A stretch of 64,000 nt of DNA from Sinisalibacter aestuarii (GCF_027923545.1 NZ_BROH01000004.1:1-64000), one strand, 5' to 3'. Counted from the stretch's first letter, positions 50,265 through 58,819 are shown. The notes: generated by a model from the letters alone, not told the origin. A program made the numbers and translations.

Positions 50265-51044
50265 ATGGATTTCGGCATCAGGGGCAAACGGGCGCTGGTC
50301 TGCGCCGCGTCGAAGGGGCTGGGGCGCGGCGTGGCCGAGGCGCTGGCGGGCGAGGGCGTGGCCCTCGTGCTGAACGCGCGCGGCGCCGAAGCGCTTGAGG
50401 CGACGGCGGCGGAGATTCGCGCGCGCTGCGGTGTGCCGGTCGAGACCGTTGCCGCCGATATTTCGACCGAAGAGGGGCGTGCCGCGGTGCTCGCAATGGC
50501 CGGCGAGGTGGATATCCTCGTCACCAATGCCGGTGGCCCGCCGCCGGGTGTCTGGACCGACTGGGACCGCGACGCTTTCATCGCCGCCTTCGACGCCAAC
50601 ATGCTCTCGGCCGTCGCATTGATGCAGGCGCTGGTGCCGGGGATGATGGCGCGCGGCTGGGGCCGTGTGGTCAACATCACCTCGCGCGCGGTGAAGGCGC
50701 CGCTGCCCGCGCTTGGCCTGTCCACCACCGCGCGCACCGGGCTGACCGGCTTTGTCGCCGGGATGGCGCGGCAGGTGGCCGGCTCGGGCGTGACCGTCAA
50801 CAACCTGTTGCCCGGCAGCCATGACACCGACCGCCTGCGCGGCACCGATGCCCGCAATGCCGGGCAGAAGGGCATCACCGTCGAGGCGCAGAAAGCCGCC
50901 CGGCTGGCCGCCAACCCGGTGGGGCGTGACGGCACACCGCAGGAATTCGGCGCTGTCTGCGCCTTCCTGTGCTCGCAGCAGGCGGCCTTCATGGTCGGCC
51001 AGAACGTTCTGGTCGACGGTGGCGAGGTGAACGCGACCTTCTGA
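50265..51044 (+). CDS. Degenerate short-chain dehydrogenase/reductase
   Basis: 259 residues with a Rossmann fold. The cofactor loop reads CAASKGLGRGVAEAL, and DILVTNAGGPPPG and NITSRAVKAPLPALGLSTTARTGLTGF follow. The catalytic Tyr and Lys of YXXXK are replaced by Ser and Arg (STTAR), as in a known group of SDR-like proteins that do not keep the tetrad. A conventional oxidoreductase activity is therefore doubtful. The ATG at 50265 follows AAAGGAAA; the longer frame to 50103 is not homologous. Around 235 bases upstream hold no gene. Confidence 0.88.
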   Translation: MDFGIRGKRALVCAASKGLGRGVAEALAGEGVALVLNARGAEALEATAAEIRARCGVPVETVAADISTEEGRAAVLAMAGEVDILVTNAGGPPPGVWTDWDRDAFIAAFDANMLSAVALMQALVPGMMARGWGRVVNITSRAVKAPLPALGLSTTARTGLTGFVAGMARQVAGSGVTVNNLLPGSHDTDRLRGTDARNAGQKGITVEAQKAARLAANPVGRDGTPQEFGAVCAFLCSQQAAFMVGQNVLVDGGEVNATF

Positions 51045-51053
51045 GCCTAACGC

Positions 51054-51878
51054 CTATGGATGCGCCAACAGCAGATCGGTCGGCGGATCGCGCAGCAGAT
51101 CGGCGGCGAAGCTGCCGAGCGTATACACGGCGAGCGGCCCGCGCGTATGCGCGCCGAGCGCGACCAGGTCCGGTTGCACCTCGGCCAGCTTGCGCTGGAA
51201 TACTTCCGACAGGCTGCCGGATGTGAAGCTCACCCGCCCTTCGGGGCCGGTAAGCTTTTCGGTGTCGCGCCAGTGTTCGCAGACGGCCTTGGCTTCGCGG
51301 GTCAGTTCGCGGTCCATCGGGCCGCCCGGGTGCTCGCGGGTGAGGCCGGCAAAGGGCAGGTAGACGGCGTGAAACACGGTGATCTCGCCTTGCGGCGCCA
51401 GCGTATTGGCCGCACGCAACGCCGAGGCGCAGGCGGGCGAGAAGCTCACCGGCACCAGCGCCCGGCCATAATCGTGGTCGGCGGTGTCGCGCACCAGGAG
51501 CACGGGCCGGTTCAGCAACCGCACGATCCGTTCCATCGTGGTTTCGCGCAGCCGGTCGAGAATGGCGCGCGGGCGGTGCAGGCCGACCACCACGAGATCG
51601 GCATCGAGGGCGCGGGCTTCGGCGGGCACCACACTGGGCGGATCGCCGATGAGCACGTGAACGCGGGCGTCCACGTCGCCCTGGTTGTGGGTCACGAAAC
51701 GGCGCAGACGAAGTTCGGCCTCCGCACGCAGCGGTTCGGCCATATCCGTCGGCAGGCTGTCATCGACAATATGCAGAACGTGGCAATCGGCGCCGAACTG
51801 CGCCGCCAGGCGCAGAGCGCGGCGCACCGCGCGATCGGAGCGTTCAGACAGATCGGTGGCAACGAGAATTGTTTTCAC
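51054..51878 (-). CDS. Universal stress protein with two UspA domains
   Basis: 274 residues with tandem UspA folds. The first starts TILVATDLSERSDRAVRRALRLA, with VLIGDPPSVV and DLVVVGLHR and a nucleotide-loop-like VRLLNRPVLLVRD; the second runs from RALVPVSFSPACASALRAA to LGAHTRGPLAVYTLGSFAADLLRDPPTDLLLAHP. GTG start with a strong GGAGGAAGGGAG upstream. The stop is 9 bases from that of the convergent SDR. Confidence 0.93.
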   Translation of the reverse strand: MKTILVATDLSERSDRAVRRALRLAAQFGADCHVLHIVDDSLPTDMAEPLRAEAELRLRRFVTHNQGDVDARVHVLIGDPPSVVPAEARALDADLVVVGLHRPRAILDRLRETTMERIVRLLNRPVLLVRDTADHDYGRALVPVSFSPACASALRAANTLAPQGEITVFHAVYLPFAGLTREHPGGPMDRELTREAKAVCEHWRDTEKLTGPEGRVSFTSGSLSEVFQRKLAEVQPDLVALGAHTRGPLAVYTLGSFAADLLRDPPTDLLLAHP

Positions 51879-52037
51879 AGCAGTACTCCCTTCCTCCTAC
51901 ACAAATGGGGACGCTTTTGCCGGCTGCAAGCGGGGCCGGGTGCCGCAGGCTTGCGGGGCGAGACGCCGGCTGTTATCTGCGGCTTAAGGGAAATTCCGAG
52001 CAGTTTGATCGGGTATCGGGAGCGGAACGGCGCGCGC

Positions 52038-53141
52038 ATGGAACCTCGGCTGGAAGTGCGAAACATCACGCGGGCCTATGGCGGGCGGGCGGTGGTGCGC
52101 GACGTGTCGCTCAAGGTCATGCCCGGGCAGGTGACCTGCCTGCTCGGCCCCTCCGGCTGCGGCAAGTCCACCACGCTCAGGATCATCGCCGGTGTCGACC
52201 GGCCCGATACCGGCGAGATTCGCATGGACGGCACGGTGATCGTGAACCAGGGCGTCTTCGTGCCGCCCGAACAGCGCGGCACCGGGCTGATGTTTCAGGA
52301 TTTTGCGCTGTTTCCGCATCTGAGCGTGTTCGACAACGTCGCCTTCGGCCTCACGGGCACCCGCACCGAAAAGCGCCTGCGGGTGCGCGAGCTGCTCGAA
52401 AAGGTCGGCCTCGTGCGTTACATGGACAACTTCCCCCATGAGCTTTCCGGCGGTGAACAGCAGCGCGTCGCGCTGGCGCGGGCGCTCGCACCGCGCCCCC
52501 GCATCATGCTGATGGACGAGCCGTTTTCGGGCCTCGACAACCGGCTGCGCGACGGGATCCGCGACGAGACGCTGTCGATCCTGAAGGACGAGGGCACGGC
52601 GGTACTGCTCGTTACCCACGAGCCTGAGGAGGCGATGCGCATGGCCGATGACATCGCCCTGATGCGCAAGGGCGAGATCGTTCAGCAGGGCGCGCCCTAC
52701 AACGTCTATAACGCGCCGGTCGACCGAGAGGCTGCGGCTTTTTTCAGCGATATCAATGTGATCCGTGGCAGCGTGCAGGGGCTGCTGACCGAGACGGCGT
52801 TCGGCAAGTTCATGGCGCCGGGGCAGGCCGACGGCGCCAATGTCGAGATCGTGATCCGGCCCCAGCACCTCAAGATCGACTTCGACCGGGGCGGGCAGGG
52901 GCCGGCGCCCAGCCCCGAACACGGCGTCTGGGCGCGCGGCATCGTCGAACGGGCGCGCTTCATCGGCAAGGAGAGCCTGGTCGAGTTCCGGATGGAGTTC
53001 GACGGCTCCTCGCTCAAGGCCACCGTGCCCAGTGTGTTCCTGCCCAAACCCGGCACGCCGCTCTGGATCGCGATCCGCCGCGACCGGTGTTTCGTCTTCC
53101 CGGTGACCCCGAAAAAAGACTGGCGCAGGCGCGAAGACTGA
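52038..53141 (+). CDS. ABC transporter ATP-binding protein (Fe(III)/FbpC-like)
   Basis: 367 residues. Walker A GPSGCGKST, Q-loop MFQDFALFPHL, signature LSGGEQQRVALARAL, Walker B IMLMDEPFSGLD and H-loop VTHEPEEAMRM are intact. A C-terminal regulatory (TOBE-like) domain follows from about residue 270. Closest by motif to FbpC-type iron(III) or spermidine/putrescine importers. No permease or binding protein gene is adjacent, so the partner must be elsewhere. It begins 159 bases after the divergent stress-protein gene. Confidence 0.88.
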   Translation: MEPRLEVRNITRAYGGRAVVRDVSLKVMPGQVTCLLGPSGCGKSTTLRIIAGVDRPDTGEIRMDGTVIVNQGVFVPPEQRGTGLMFQDFALFPHLSVFDNVAFGLTGTRTEKRLRVRELLEKVGLVRYMDNFPHELSGGEQQRVALARALAPRPRIMLMDEPFSGLDNRLRDGIRDETLSILKDEGTAVLLVTHEPEEAMRMADDIALMRKGEIVQQGAPYNVYNAPVDREAAAFFSDINVIRGSVQGLLTETAFGKFMAPGQADGANVEIVIRPQHLKIDFDRGGQGPAPSPEHGVWARGIVERARFIGKESLVEFRMEFDGSSLKATVPSVFLPKPGTPLWIAIRRDRCFVFPVTPKKDWRRRED

Positions 53142-53183
53142 CGCCGGGCGGCATTTTATTGCCCGCAGAGATGCATTCGGGGT

Positions 53184-53211
53184 TTGATCTTGAGCCGCGA
53201 GGCAATAGATA
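53184..53211 (+). promoter_or_regulatory. Promoter candidate for the tat operon
   Basis: TTGATC at 53184-53189, a 16-base spacer and TAGATA at 53206-53211, ending 41 bases before the tatA ATG. It is in an AT-richer stretch and is a plausible sigma-70 site. Confidence 0.5.
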
Positions 53212-53252
53212 CGAGCCGGGAGTTTTCAAATCATTCCGCGAAAGGAAAGCGA

Positions 53253-53462
53253 ATGTCACTTGGGCCATGGCAAGTCTTGTTGATTGCGGTTGTCGTTCTC
53301 GTTCTCTTCGGGCGCGGCAAGATCGCCTCGCTGATGGGCGAAGTCGGCAAGGGGATTACCTCGTTCAAACGGGGCGTCGACGAAGGCAAGCGGGAAATCG
53401 AGGATCAGGCGGCCGAGGCGGCGAAAGACGTCACCCCGGAAAAGGACAAGGACGACGCCTGA
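53253..53462 (+). CDS. tatA: Twin-arginine translocase subunit TatA
   Basis: 69 residues: one membrane helix ([18 protein letters not shown]), the FGRGKIASL hinge and an amphipathic helix [18 protein letters not shown] followed by an acidic tail. TatA multimers form the export channel for folded proteins. GAAAGGAAA precedes the ATG. It is the first gene of tatABC. Confidence 0.95.
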   Translation: MSLGPWQVLLIAVVVLVLFGRGKIASLMGEVGKGITSFKRGVDEGKREIEDQAAEAAKDVTPEKDKDDA

Positions 53463-53482
53463 TTTAGCCCGGGGGCCGTCTC

Positions 53483-54139
53483 ATGTTCGATATCGGGTTC
53501 ACTGAGCTGCTTGTGATCGGCGTCGTGGCGCTGATCGTCGTCGGGCCGAAGGATCTGCCCGCGATGTTCCGCACGCTGGGCCGGTTTACCGCGCGGGCGC
53601 GGGCGCTGGGGCGTGAGTTCACCTCCGCCATGAACGCCGCCGCCGATGAAAGCGGCATGCGCGACGCGGCCAAGGAGCTCAAGAGCATGACCTCGCCGCG
53701 CTCCTACGGGCTCAACAAGCTCAACGAGGCCGCCGACGCCTTCGACAAATGGGACCCGTCCAAGCCGGCAAAGGCGAAGGACGAGGCCGAACCGGCCAAG
53801 CCGGTCGATCCGGAGCGTCAGGCGGATATCGAAAAGATCCGCGCCGCCACCGAGAAGGCGGGCCGGGCGAAGCTGGAGCGCGAAGCGGCGACGAAAGCCG
53901 GGGCGGAGGTGAAAACCGAGGCGGAAGCGCCAGCCAAACCGGCCAAGGCCCCCGCGAAGACCGCGGCGGCGAAGAAACCCGCCGCCAAGGCCCCCGCGAA
54001 AAAGCCTGCCGCGAAGAAACCGGCCGCGAAAAAGCCCGCCACCGCGAAACCGGCTGCAAAACCGGCCGCGAAAAAGGCTCCGGCGAAGAAAGCCGCGCCG
54101 AAACCATCCGCCAGGACTGACAAGGCCGACGACGCATGA
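53483..54139 (+). CDS. tatB: Twin-arginine translocase subunit TatB with long Lys/Ala tail
   Basis: 218 residues. The N-terminal ~75 residues are the TatB core (MFDIGFTELLVIGVVALIVVGPKDLP, then the amphipathic helix), which receives substrate from TatC. The rest is charged, and from about 155 to the end it is a histone-H1-like run of KPAAK/KAPAK repeats. The long basic tail is unusual for TatB and similar in composition to the linker of NuoE. It overlaps tatC by 4 bases (ATGA). Confidence 0.93.
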   Translation: MFDIGFTELLVIGVVALIVVGPKDLPAMFRTLGRFTARARALGREFTSAMNAAADESGMRDAAKELKSMTSPRSYGLNKLNEAADAFDKWDPSKPAKAKDEAEPAKPVDPERQADIEKIRAATEKAGRAKLEREAATKAGAEVKTEAEAPAKPAKAPAKTAAAKKPAAKAPAKKPAAKKPAAKKPATAKPAAKPAAKKAPAKKAAPKPSARTDKADDA

Positions 54140-55185
54140 GCCGCACCGAAGACGAGATCGAAGACAGCTCCGCGCCGCTGATCGAACACCTGGCCGAGCT
54201 GCGCACCCGGCTGATCCGGGCGGTGCTGGCCTTCGTGCTGGCCTTTGTCGTCGCCTTCATCTTCGCGGGCACCATCCTCGACTGGCTGCTGATCCCGATC
54301 GAGGCGAGCATGCGCCAGCTCGGCAACCCCAACCCGGTGATGCAATACACCGCGCCGCAGGAATATTTCTTCACGCTGGTGCGTATCGGCATGGTGGGCG
54401 GGCTGGTGCTGGGCTTTCCTTTCATCGCCAACCAGCTCTGGCGCTTCGTCGCGCCCGGCCTCTACAAGTCTGAAAAGGCGGCGTTTCTGCCCTTCCTGAT
54501 CGCCTCGCCGGCGATGTTTCTCGCGGGCGGGGCCTTTGCCCATTTCATCGTCACGCCGCTGGCGATGAAGTTCTTCCTCGGCTTTGCCGATGCCTCGTCG
54601 CTGCTCACTGCGATCCTGCCCGACAGTACCGGCGAGACCGTCGAACCGGCGGCACGGCAGGGGATCGAGATCGTCTTTCAGGGTAAGGTGAACGAGACGC
54701 TCGACATCACGCTCAAGCTGATCGTCGCCTTCGGGCTGTCGTTCCAGTTGCCGGTGCTGCTCACGCTGATGGGCCGCGCCGGGCTTGCCACCTCCGTCGG
54801 GCTGGCGGGGATGCGCAAATACGCCATCGTCGGCATCCTGACGCTGGCCGCCGTCGTCACCCCGCCGGATGTGATCACCCAGGTGATCCTGTTCACCGTG
54901 GTCTATGGGCTTTACGAAATCTCCATCCACCTGGTGCGCCGCTTCGAGAAGCAGCGCGAGGCGCAGCTGCGCGCCGAGGGGCTCTGGGTCGACCCCGATG
55001 AGGACGTTGCCGCCGAGGAAGCCGAGGCAAAAGCCCGCGCCGAGGCCGAAGCAGCGGCCAAGGACGACCCGATCTTCCGCGAATTCGACGACGAGGAAGA
55101 GGCCGATAAGGCCGCCGAGGGCGAGGTTTGGGATATCGCCGACGACGATGACGCGAAGGATGGCGGCAAGGGCGACAAGGGCTGA
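54136..55185 (+). CDS. tatC: Twin-arginine translocase subunit TatC
   Basis: 349 residues with six membrane helices, the signal-peptide receptor of the Tat system. IEHLAELRTRLIRAVLAF and the ALFKVSAVP-like position are read here as PFIANQLWRFVAPGLYKSEKAAFLPF and FGLSFQLPVLLTLMG, all typical. An acidic Glu/Asp/Ala-rich tail of about 80 residues extends beyond the last helix. It overlaps tatB (4 bases) and the next gene by one. Confidence 0.95.
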   Translation: MSRTEDEIEDSSAPLIEHLAELRTRLIRAVLAFVLAFVVAFIFAGTILDWLLIPIEASMRQLGNPNPVMQYTAPQEYFFTLVRIGMVGGLVLGFPFIANQLWRFVAPGLYKSEKAAFLPFLIASPAMFLAGGAFAHFIVTPLAMKFFLGFADASSLLTAILPDSTGETVEPAARQGIEIVFQGKVNETLDITLKLIVAFGLSFQLPVLLTLMGRAGLATSVGLAGMRKYAIVGILTLAAVVTPPDVITQVILFTVVYGLYEISIHLVRRFEKQREAQLRAEGLWVDPDEDVAAEEAEAKARAEAEAAAKDDPIFREFDDEEEADKAAEGEVWDIADDDDAKDGGKGDKG

Positions 55186-56030
55186 TGTCTGACGCGGCGC
55201 TGACACGGATCGCCGAGGCGCTGGAACGGATCAGCCCGGCGCCCCTCGCGGCCCCGGATTTCGATGCGGCGGAGGCGTTTGTCTGGCATGTCGCGCCCGA
55301 CCGGCTGGTACCGGTGGAGAAGGTGGCGCGCGTCGATGTTGGCCTGCTCGTGGGCGTTGACCGGGTGCGCGATATCCTGCTGGAGAATACCCGCCAGTTC
55401 GCCCGTGGCCTGCCCGCCAACAACGCCCTGCTCTGGGGCGCGCGCGGGATGGGCAAGAGCTCGCTGGTCAAGGCGGTGCATGCGGCGGTGAATGCCGAGG
55501 CGGCGGGGCTGAAGATCGTCGAGCTGCAGCGCGAGGATCTGCCCTCGGTGGGCCGGCTGCTCGCTCATCTGCGTGCGAGCGATCACCGCTTCCTGCTGTT
55601 CTGCGACGATCTCTCGTTCAGCCATGACGACGAGCATTACAAAAGTCTCAAGGCGGTGCTCGATGGCGGGATCGAGGGGCGGCCGGAAAACGTGGTGTTT
55701 TACGCCACCTCGAACCGCCGCCACCTGATGCCGCGCGACATGATCGAGAACGAGCGCTCGTCCGCAATCAACCCGTCGGAAGCGGTGGAAGAGAAAGTGT
55801 CGCTCTCCGACCGGTTCGGCCTCTGGCTCGGCTTCCATCCCTGCAGCCAGGACGACTACCTCGCCATGATCCGCGGCTATTGCGACGCCTTCGGCATCGA
55901 CATCGACGACGAGACCCTGCGCGCCGAGGCGATCGAATGGCAGGCCACGCGCGGCGCCCGCTCGGGCCGGGTGGCCTGGCAATACGTCACCGACCTCGCC
56001 GGCCGGCGCGGCGTGCCGATCCGCCGCTGA
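55185..56030 (+). CDS. DUF815 family AAA ATPase
   Basis: 281 residues. Walker A is GARGMGKSSLVKA, Walker B LLFCDDLSFSHDD, and VVFYATSNRRHLMPRDM is the sensor-1 region. DUF815 proteins are AAA+ ATPases of unknown substrate. The gene overlaps the tatC stop by one base, so it is part of the tat operon, an association seen in other alphaproteobacteria. It converges on the ArsR-type gene. Confidence 0.88.
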   Translation: MSDAALTRIAEALERISPAPLAAPDFDAAEAFVWHVAPDRLVPVEKVARVDVGLLVGVDRVRDILLENTRQFARGLPANNALLWGARGMGKSSLVKAVHAAVNAEAAGLKIVELQREDLPSVGRLLAHLRASDHRFLLFCDDLSFSHDDEHYKSLKAVLDGGIEGRPENVVFYATSNRRHLMPRDMIENERSSAINPSEAVEEKVSLSDRFGLWLGFHPCSQDDYLAMIRGYCDAFGIDIDDETLRAEAIEWQATRGARSGRVAWQYVTDLAGRRGVPIRR

Positions 56031-56032
56031 CC

Positions 56033-56344
56033 TCAGGCGACACGCCGGGGCTTGGCCCGCGCCGCCTCGCTCATCCGCAGTACCGCCGCCAGGGCCCGGG
56101 CGAAAGCGCCGGGCGCCAGCCGGTAGGCGGTGTGAACCCCCCGCCGCTGGCGCTGCACGAGGCCGCAACGCTCCATCTCGCGCAGGTGGTGGATGGCGGT
56201 GGAATAGCTCAGCCGGCTTTCGGCGATCAGCCGGTCGAGATTGTCGCCCGCCTCCGGCCTGTTGACGAGCAGGCGAAACAGCATCGCCCGGCGCGGATGG
56301 GACAGGGCCTTGAAGTTGAGGGCAAGGGTTTCATCGGTGAACAT
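56033..56344 (-). CDS. ArsR family transcriptional regulator
   Basis: 103 residues with a winged helix-turn-helix. LNFKALSHPRRAMLFRLLVNRPEAGDNLDRLIAESRLSYSTAIHHLREMERCGLVQRQRRGVHTAYRL covers the DNA-binding core. There is no CXC metal site in the recognition region, so it is not a classical metal sensor. The start at 56344 (MFTDETL) is chosen since GGGGAGGCCCC lies upstream. It is divergent from the desaturase gene 408 bases away, which it may control. Confidence 0.82.
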   Translation of the reverse strand: MFTDETLALNFKALSHPRRAMLFRLLVNRPEAGDNLDRLIAESRLSYSTAIHHLREMERCGLVQRQRRGVHTAYRLAPGAFARALAAVLRMSEAARAKPRRVA

Positions 56345-56752
56345 GCGGGGCCTCCCCGTGGCTTGGATCTGCCGAGACCATAGTGCGCGGCAGGTTTCCA
56401 AATCGTTTACGGGCTGGCGGGATGTGGTGGAGGTTGGTGTATGGGTATGATTTTACGAGAAAACACTCAGAGGTCTGCCCCGCGCCAGACTCCACTTATC
56501 CGGATTTCTGAAGTTGGTGGTGGTGCCGGAAGGGGGCAAGACAGCGCCTGGATCACCGCATCGGCCACGGCGTCCCTGGCGCGCTGCGGCGTTCGCAAGC
56601 CGGGTGTGATCGGCCCCGCTTGCCGTCCCCGCGCCGCTCTCCCGCCGCTTCCTGCCGATCCCGCATTGCCCCCTTGCGCCTTCGTGGCGCGCCATTAAGC
56701 TGTTGCACAAACCTGCTATTGCATCCGGCGCTCACAACCGGGGCGTGCAACG
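56345..56752. other. 408-base gap between the ArsR-type gene and the desaturase
   Basis: No ORF here has recognisable homology; an 85-residue minus-strand frame (56453-56710) is arginine-rich and lacks any family pattern. The perfect repeat CTGCCG-N13-CGGCAG at 56369-56393, just upstream of the ArsR-type start, is a plausible operator. The segment 56440-56530 is locally AT-richer. A degraded mobile element is possible but I cannot support it. Confidence 0.4.
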
Positions 56753-57754
56753 ATGGGGGCGATCATGGAGCTCAAACAGGAGCTGCGGCGTTTCACCGGC
56801 AAGGATAACTGGCTGGCCTATGCCAGCCTGCTCGGCAATCTTGCCGTCTATGCCGCCGGGGTTGCGGTCTCGGTCACCGCGGCGGGGCAGGGGCGGTGGC
56901 CGATCGCGGCGCTGGGGGTGATCGTGCTGGCCTTCGCGGGCGTGCGGCTTTACGTGCTGCAGCACGATCTGGGCCATCTCTCGCTGTTCCGCACAAGGCG
57001 GCAGAACGAGATCTGGGGCTACCTCGTCTCGCCCTTCACCATGGCCGCCTATCCGCAGATGCGCTACAACCACAACATGCACCACGCCTATGTCGGCGAC
57101 CTCGACGCGCGCGAGACGACCGAGATCCATACCATGACCCTGCGCGAGTGGCGCGAGGCCGGGTTCTGGCAGCGGCTCTATTACCGGCTCTACCGTCATC
57201 CACTGGTGCTGATCCCGGTCGGCGCGCTCTACACCTACTTCTTCGTCTATCGCTGGCCGAAGAACGCCGCCCGGGTCGGAGCGGGGGCGATGCTGGCGCA
57301 TAACGTGGCGATCCTGGCCTATTTCGGCCTGCTCTGGCTCTGGGCGGGCTGGGCCGGGGTGCTGACCGTGGCGCTGGCGGTCTGGCTCGGCGGGATGATC
57401 GGCGTGTTTCTCGTCTATCTCCAGCACAATTTCGAGGGCACCTGGTGGGACAGGCGGCCCGATCTCGACCCGTCGCGCGCGGCGATCCAGGGCGGCTCCT
57501 GCCTCGATTTCGGCTGGGTCTTCGACGAGGCGGTGGCGAATATCACCAAGCACGACATTCACCACCTTGTCGCGTCGATCCCCTCCTACCGGCTGCGCGC
57601 CGCCCATCGGCAACTGGAGAAGACGCACCAGCTGCGCCGGATCAGCTTCGGTGAGGCGCTGCACGCCTTCACGCTGAAGCTCTGGGACGAGGAGGCGGAG
57701 CAACTCGTGCCCTTCCCGAAGGCGCGCACCCGGGCGGCGGTTGCGGCGGAGTGA
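56753..57754 (+). CDS. Membrane fatty acid desaturase
   Basis: 333 residues with about five to six membrane helices. The three histidine boxes of the diiron site are present: HDLGH (about 82), HNMHH (about 107) and HDIHH (about 265). The family removes hydrogens from acyl chains of lipids using O2. Substrate and position of the double bond are unknown. Starts at 56753 and 56765 are both possible. It ends 27 bases before the first REP-like element. Confidence 0.9.
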   Translation: MGAIMELKQELRRFTGKDNWLAYASLLGNLAVYAAGVAVSVTAAGQGRWPIAALGVIVLAFAGVRLYVLQHDLGHLSLFRTRRQNEIWGYLVSPFTMAAYPQMRYNHNMHHAYVGDLDARETTEIHTMTLREWREAGFWQRLYYRLYRHPLVLIPVGALYTYFFVYRWPKNAARVGAGAMLAHNVAILAYFGLLWLWAGWAGVLTVALAVWLGGMIGVFLVYLQHNFEGTWWDRRPDLDPSRAAIQGGSCLDFGWVFDEAVANITKHDIHHLVASIPSYRLRAAHRQLEKTHQLRRISFGEALHAFTLKLWDEEAEQLVPFPKARTRAAVAAE

Positions 57755-57780
57755 CCGGATGGCGCGCACAATGCACGCCC

Positions 57781-57807
57781 CGTAGGGTGCGCATTCATGC
57801 GCACCGC
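57781..57807 (+). repeat. REP-like palindrome, copy A
   Basis: CGTAGGGTGCGCATTCATGCGCACCGC. The core GGTGCGCAT-TC-ATGCGCACC is a perfect 9-base inverted repeat. It lies where the coding sequence of the HlyC-like remnant begins, directly after the desaturase. Confidence 0.93.
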
Positions 57808-58118
57808 TCGTCCTCGCGATCTGGGCGTCGGTCTCGGAAGAGGTGGATGCGAAAATCCGCGAGCAGATCAAATCGGGGACATGGCCTGTGCGGCTCAAGG
57901 CCGAGGACTGGACGAGCGGTGAGATCAACTGGCTGATCGACGTGATCGCGCCGGATGCGAAGACCACCGCCAGCGTCATCGGTAACTTCCAACAGGTCGT
58001 GAAAGAGGGCGAGCTGCGGCTGCACCCGATCATCGCCCGGCTGGTGGATAAGGACAGGCTGGAGAAGATGGGGGCGGCGCAGACCGCAGGACAAGAACAA
58101 AGAGGTGGAGAGACATGA
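57807..58118 (+). pseudogene. Truncated RTX toxin-activating lysine acyltransferase (HlyC family)
   Basis: An open frame of 103 residues (best ATG-like start a GTG at 57843) that matches the C-terminal two-thirds of HlyC-type acyltransferases, which fatty-acylate lysines of RTX toxins. AIWASVSEEVDAKIREQ aligns with residues 55-70 of E. coli HlyC, and KAEDWTSGEINWLIDVIAP keeps the catalytic Asp (Asp92 in HlyC). The N-terminal third with the catalytic His is missing; REP copy A occupies the break. It overlaps the next gene by 4 bases (ATGA). Confidence 0.72.
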
Positions 58119-58819
58119 CAGGTCCAATCTGGGCGTTGTTGACGGACGACATTCACGACGAAAACGAAGGCTGTTACAGGGAGATTGACGAGCTGGACGG
58201 CGATATTCGGGCCGTCAAACCGCTCGACATGAGCATCGACATCGGTGCCAATCCGCTGGCGATTACGGCGTGGTGGGATTCTGGGCGGCACATGGATACG
58301 ACGCATATGCCGACCCGCCTGCGGGTGACGGCAAGCGGCTGCCGAAAGGACCGCCCGGCGTATTATTGCGATTTCGGGCGTGCTTTTGTGTCCACAACGA
58401 TCGTCACCTCAGCCTTCCGCGATGTTATCGAGGCGCATGATCCGGGCATTCATCAATTCGTTCCGGTGCAGATTGAGGACGGGCATGGCGACGTGATTGA
58501 CCTGGAGTTTTTCTATTTCGCCGTGGGGTATAGGGTGTTTGCCCTTGACCGTGAAAGAAGCCAGCCACCGGTGCGGCATTACCCAACCGGCCCGGACTGG
58601 AGAAATCCTTATGACGATGGGCCGGCGATACGTGCGGATCAACGCGGCGACCCCAAGGATTGGGTGCCGGTTTTCCGAAGCGAGATCATCGGCGATCGGG
58701 ATCTGTTCTGCGACGGAGGTTTCCGCAATAGGATCCTTATTTCCGACCGGCTGAAACAGGCTTTGGAAGCGGCCGACTTGGTAGGGATGCAGTTCGTTGG
58801 GCCCTATTCGGTGGTTTGA
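58115..58819 (+). CDS. Imm11-like (DUF1629) immunity family protein
   Basis: 234 residues, cytoplasmic. The C-terminal half has the pattern HQFVPVQIEDGHGDVIDLEFFYFAVGYRVFALDRERS ... LFCDGGFRNRILISDRLKQALEAADLVGMQFVGP, which fits the Imm11 family of immunity proteins from polymorphic-toxin loci. No toxin is encoded nearby. Its ATGA overlap with the HlyC remnant suggests they were once one operon. The actual toxin target is unknown. Confidence 0.65.
   Translation: MTGPIWALLTDDIHDENEGCYREIDELDGDIRAVKPLDMSIDIGANPLAITAWWDSGRHMDTTHMPTRLRVTASGCRKDRPAYYCDFGRAFVSTTIVTSAFRDVIEAHDPGIHQFVPVQIEDGHGDVIDLEFFYFAVGYRVFALDRERSQPPVRHYPTGPDWRNPYDDGPAIRADQRGDPKDWVPVFRSEIIGDRDLFCDGGFRNRILISDRLKQALEAADLVGMQFVGPYSVV

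Noticed and set aside
56453-56710. 85-residue minus-strand ORF as a gene or transposase remnant
   Set aside because: Arg/Gly-rich composition and no recognisable motif; cannot be supported.
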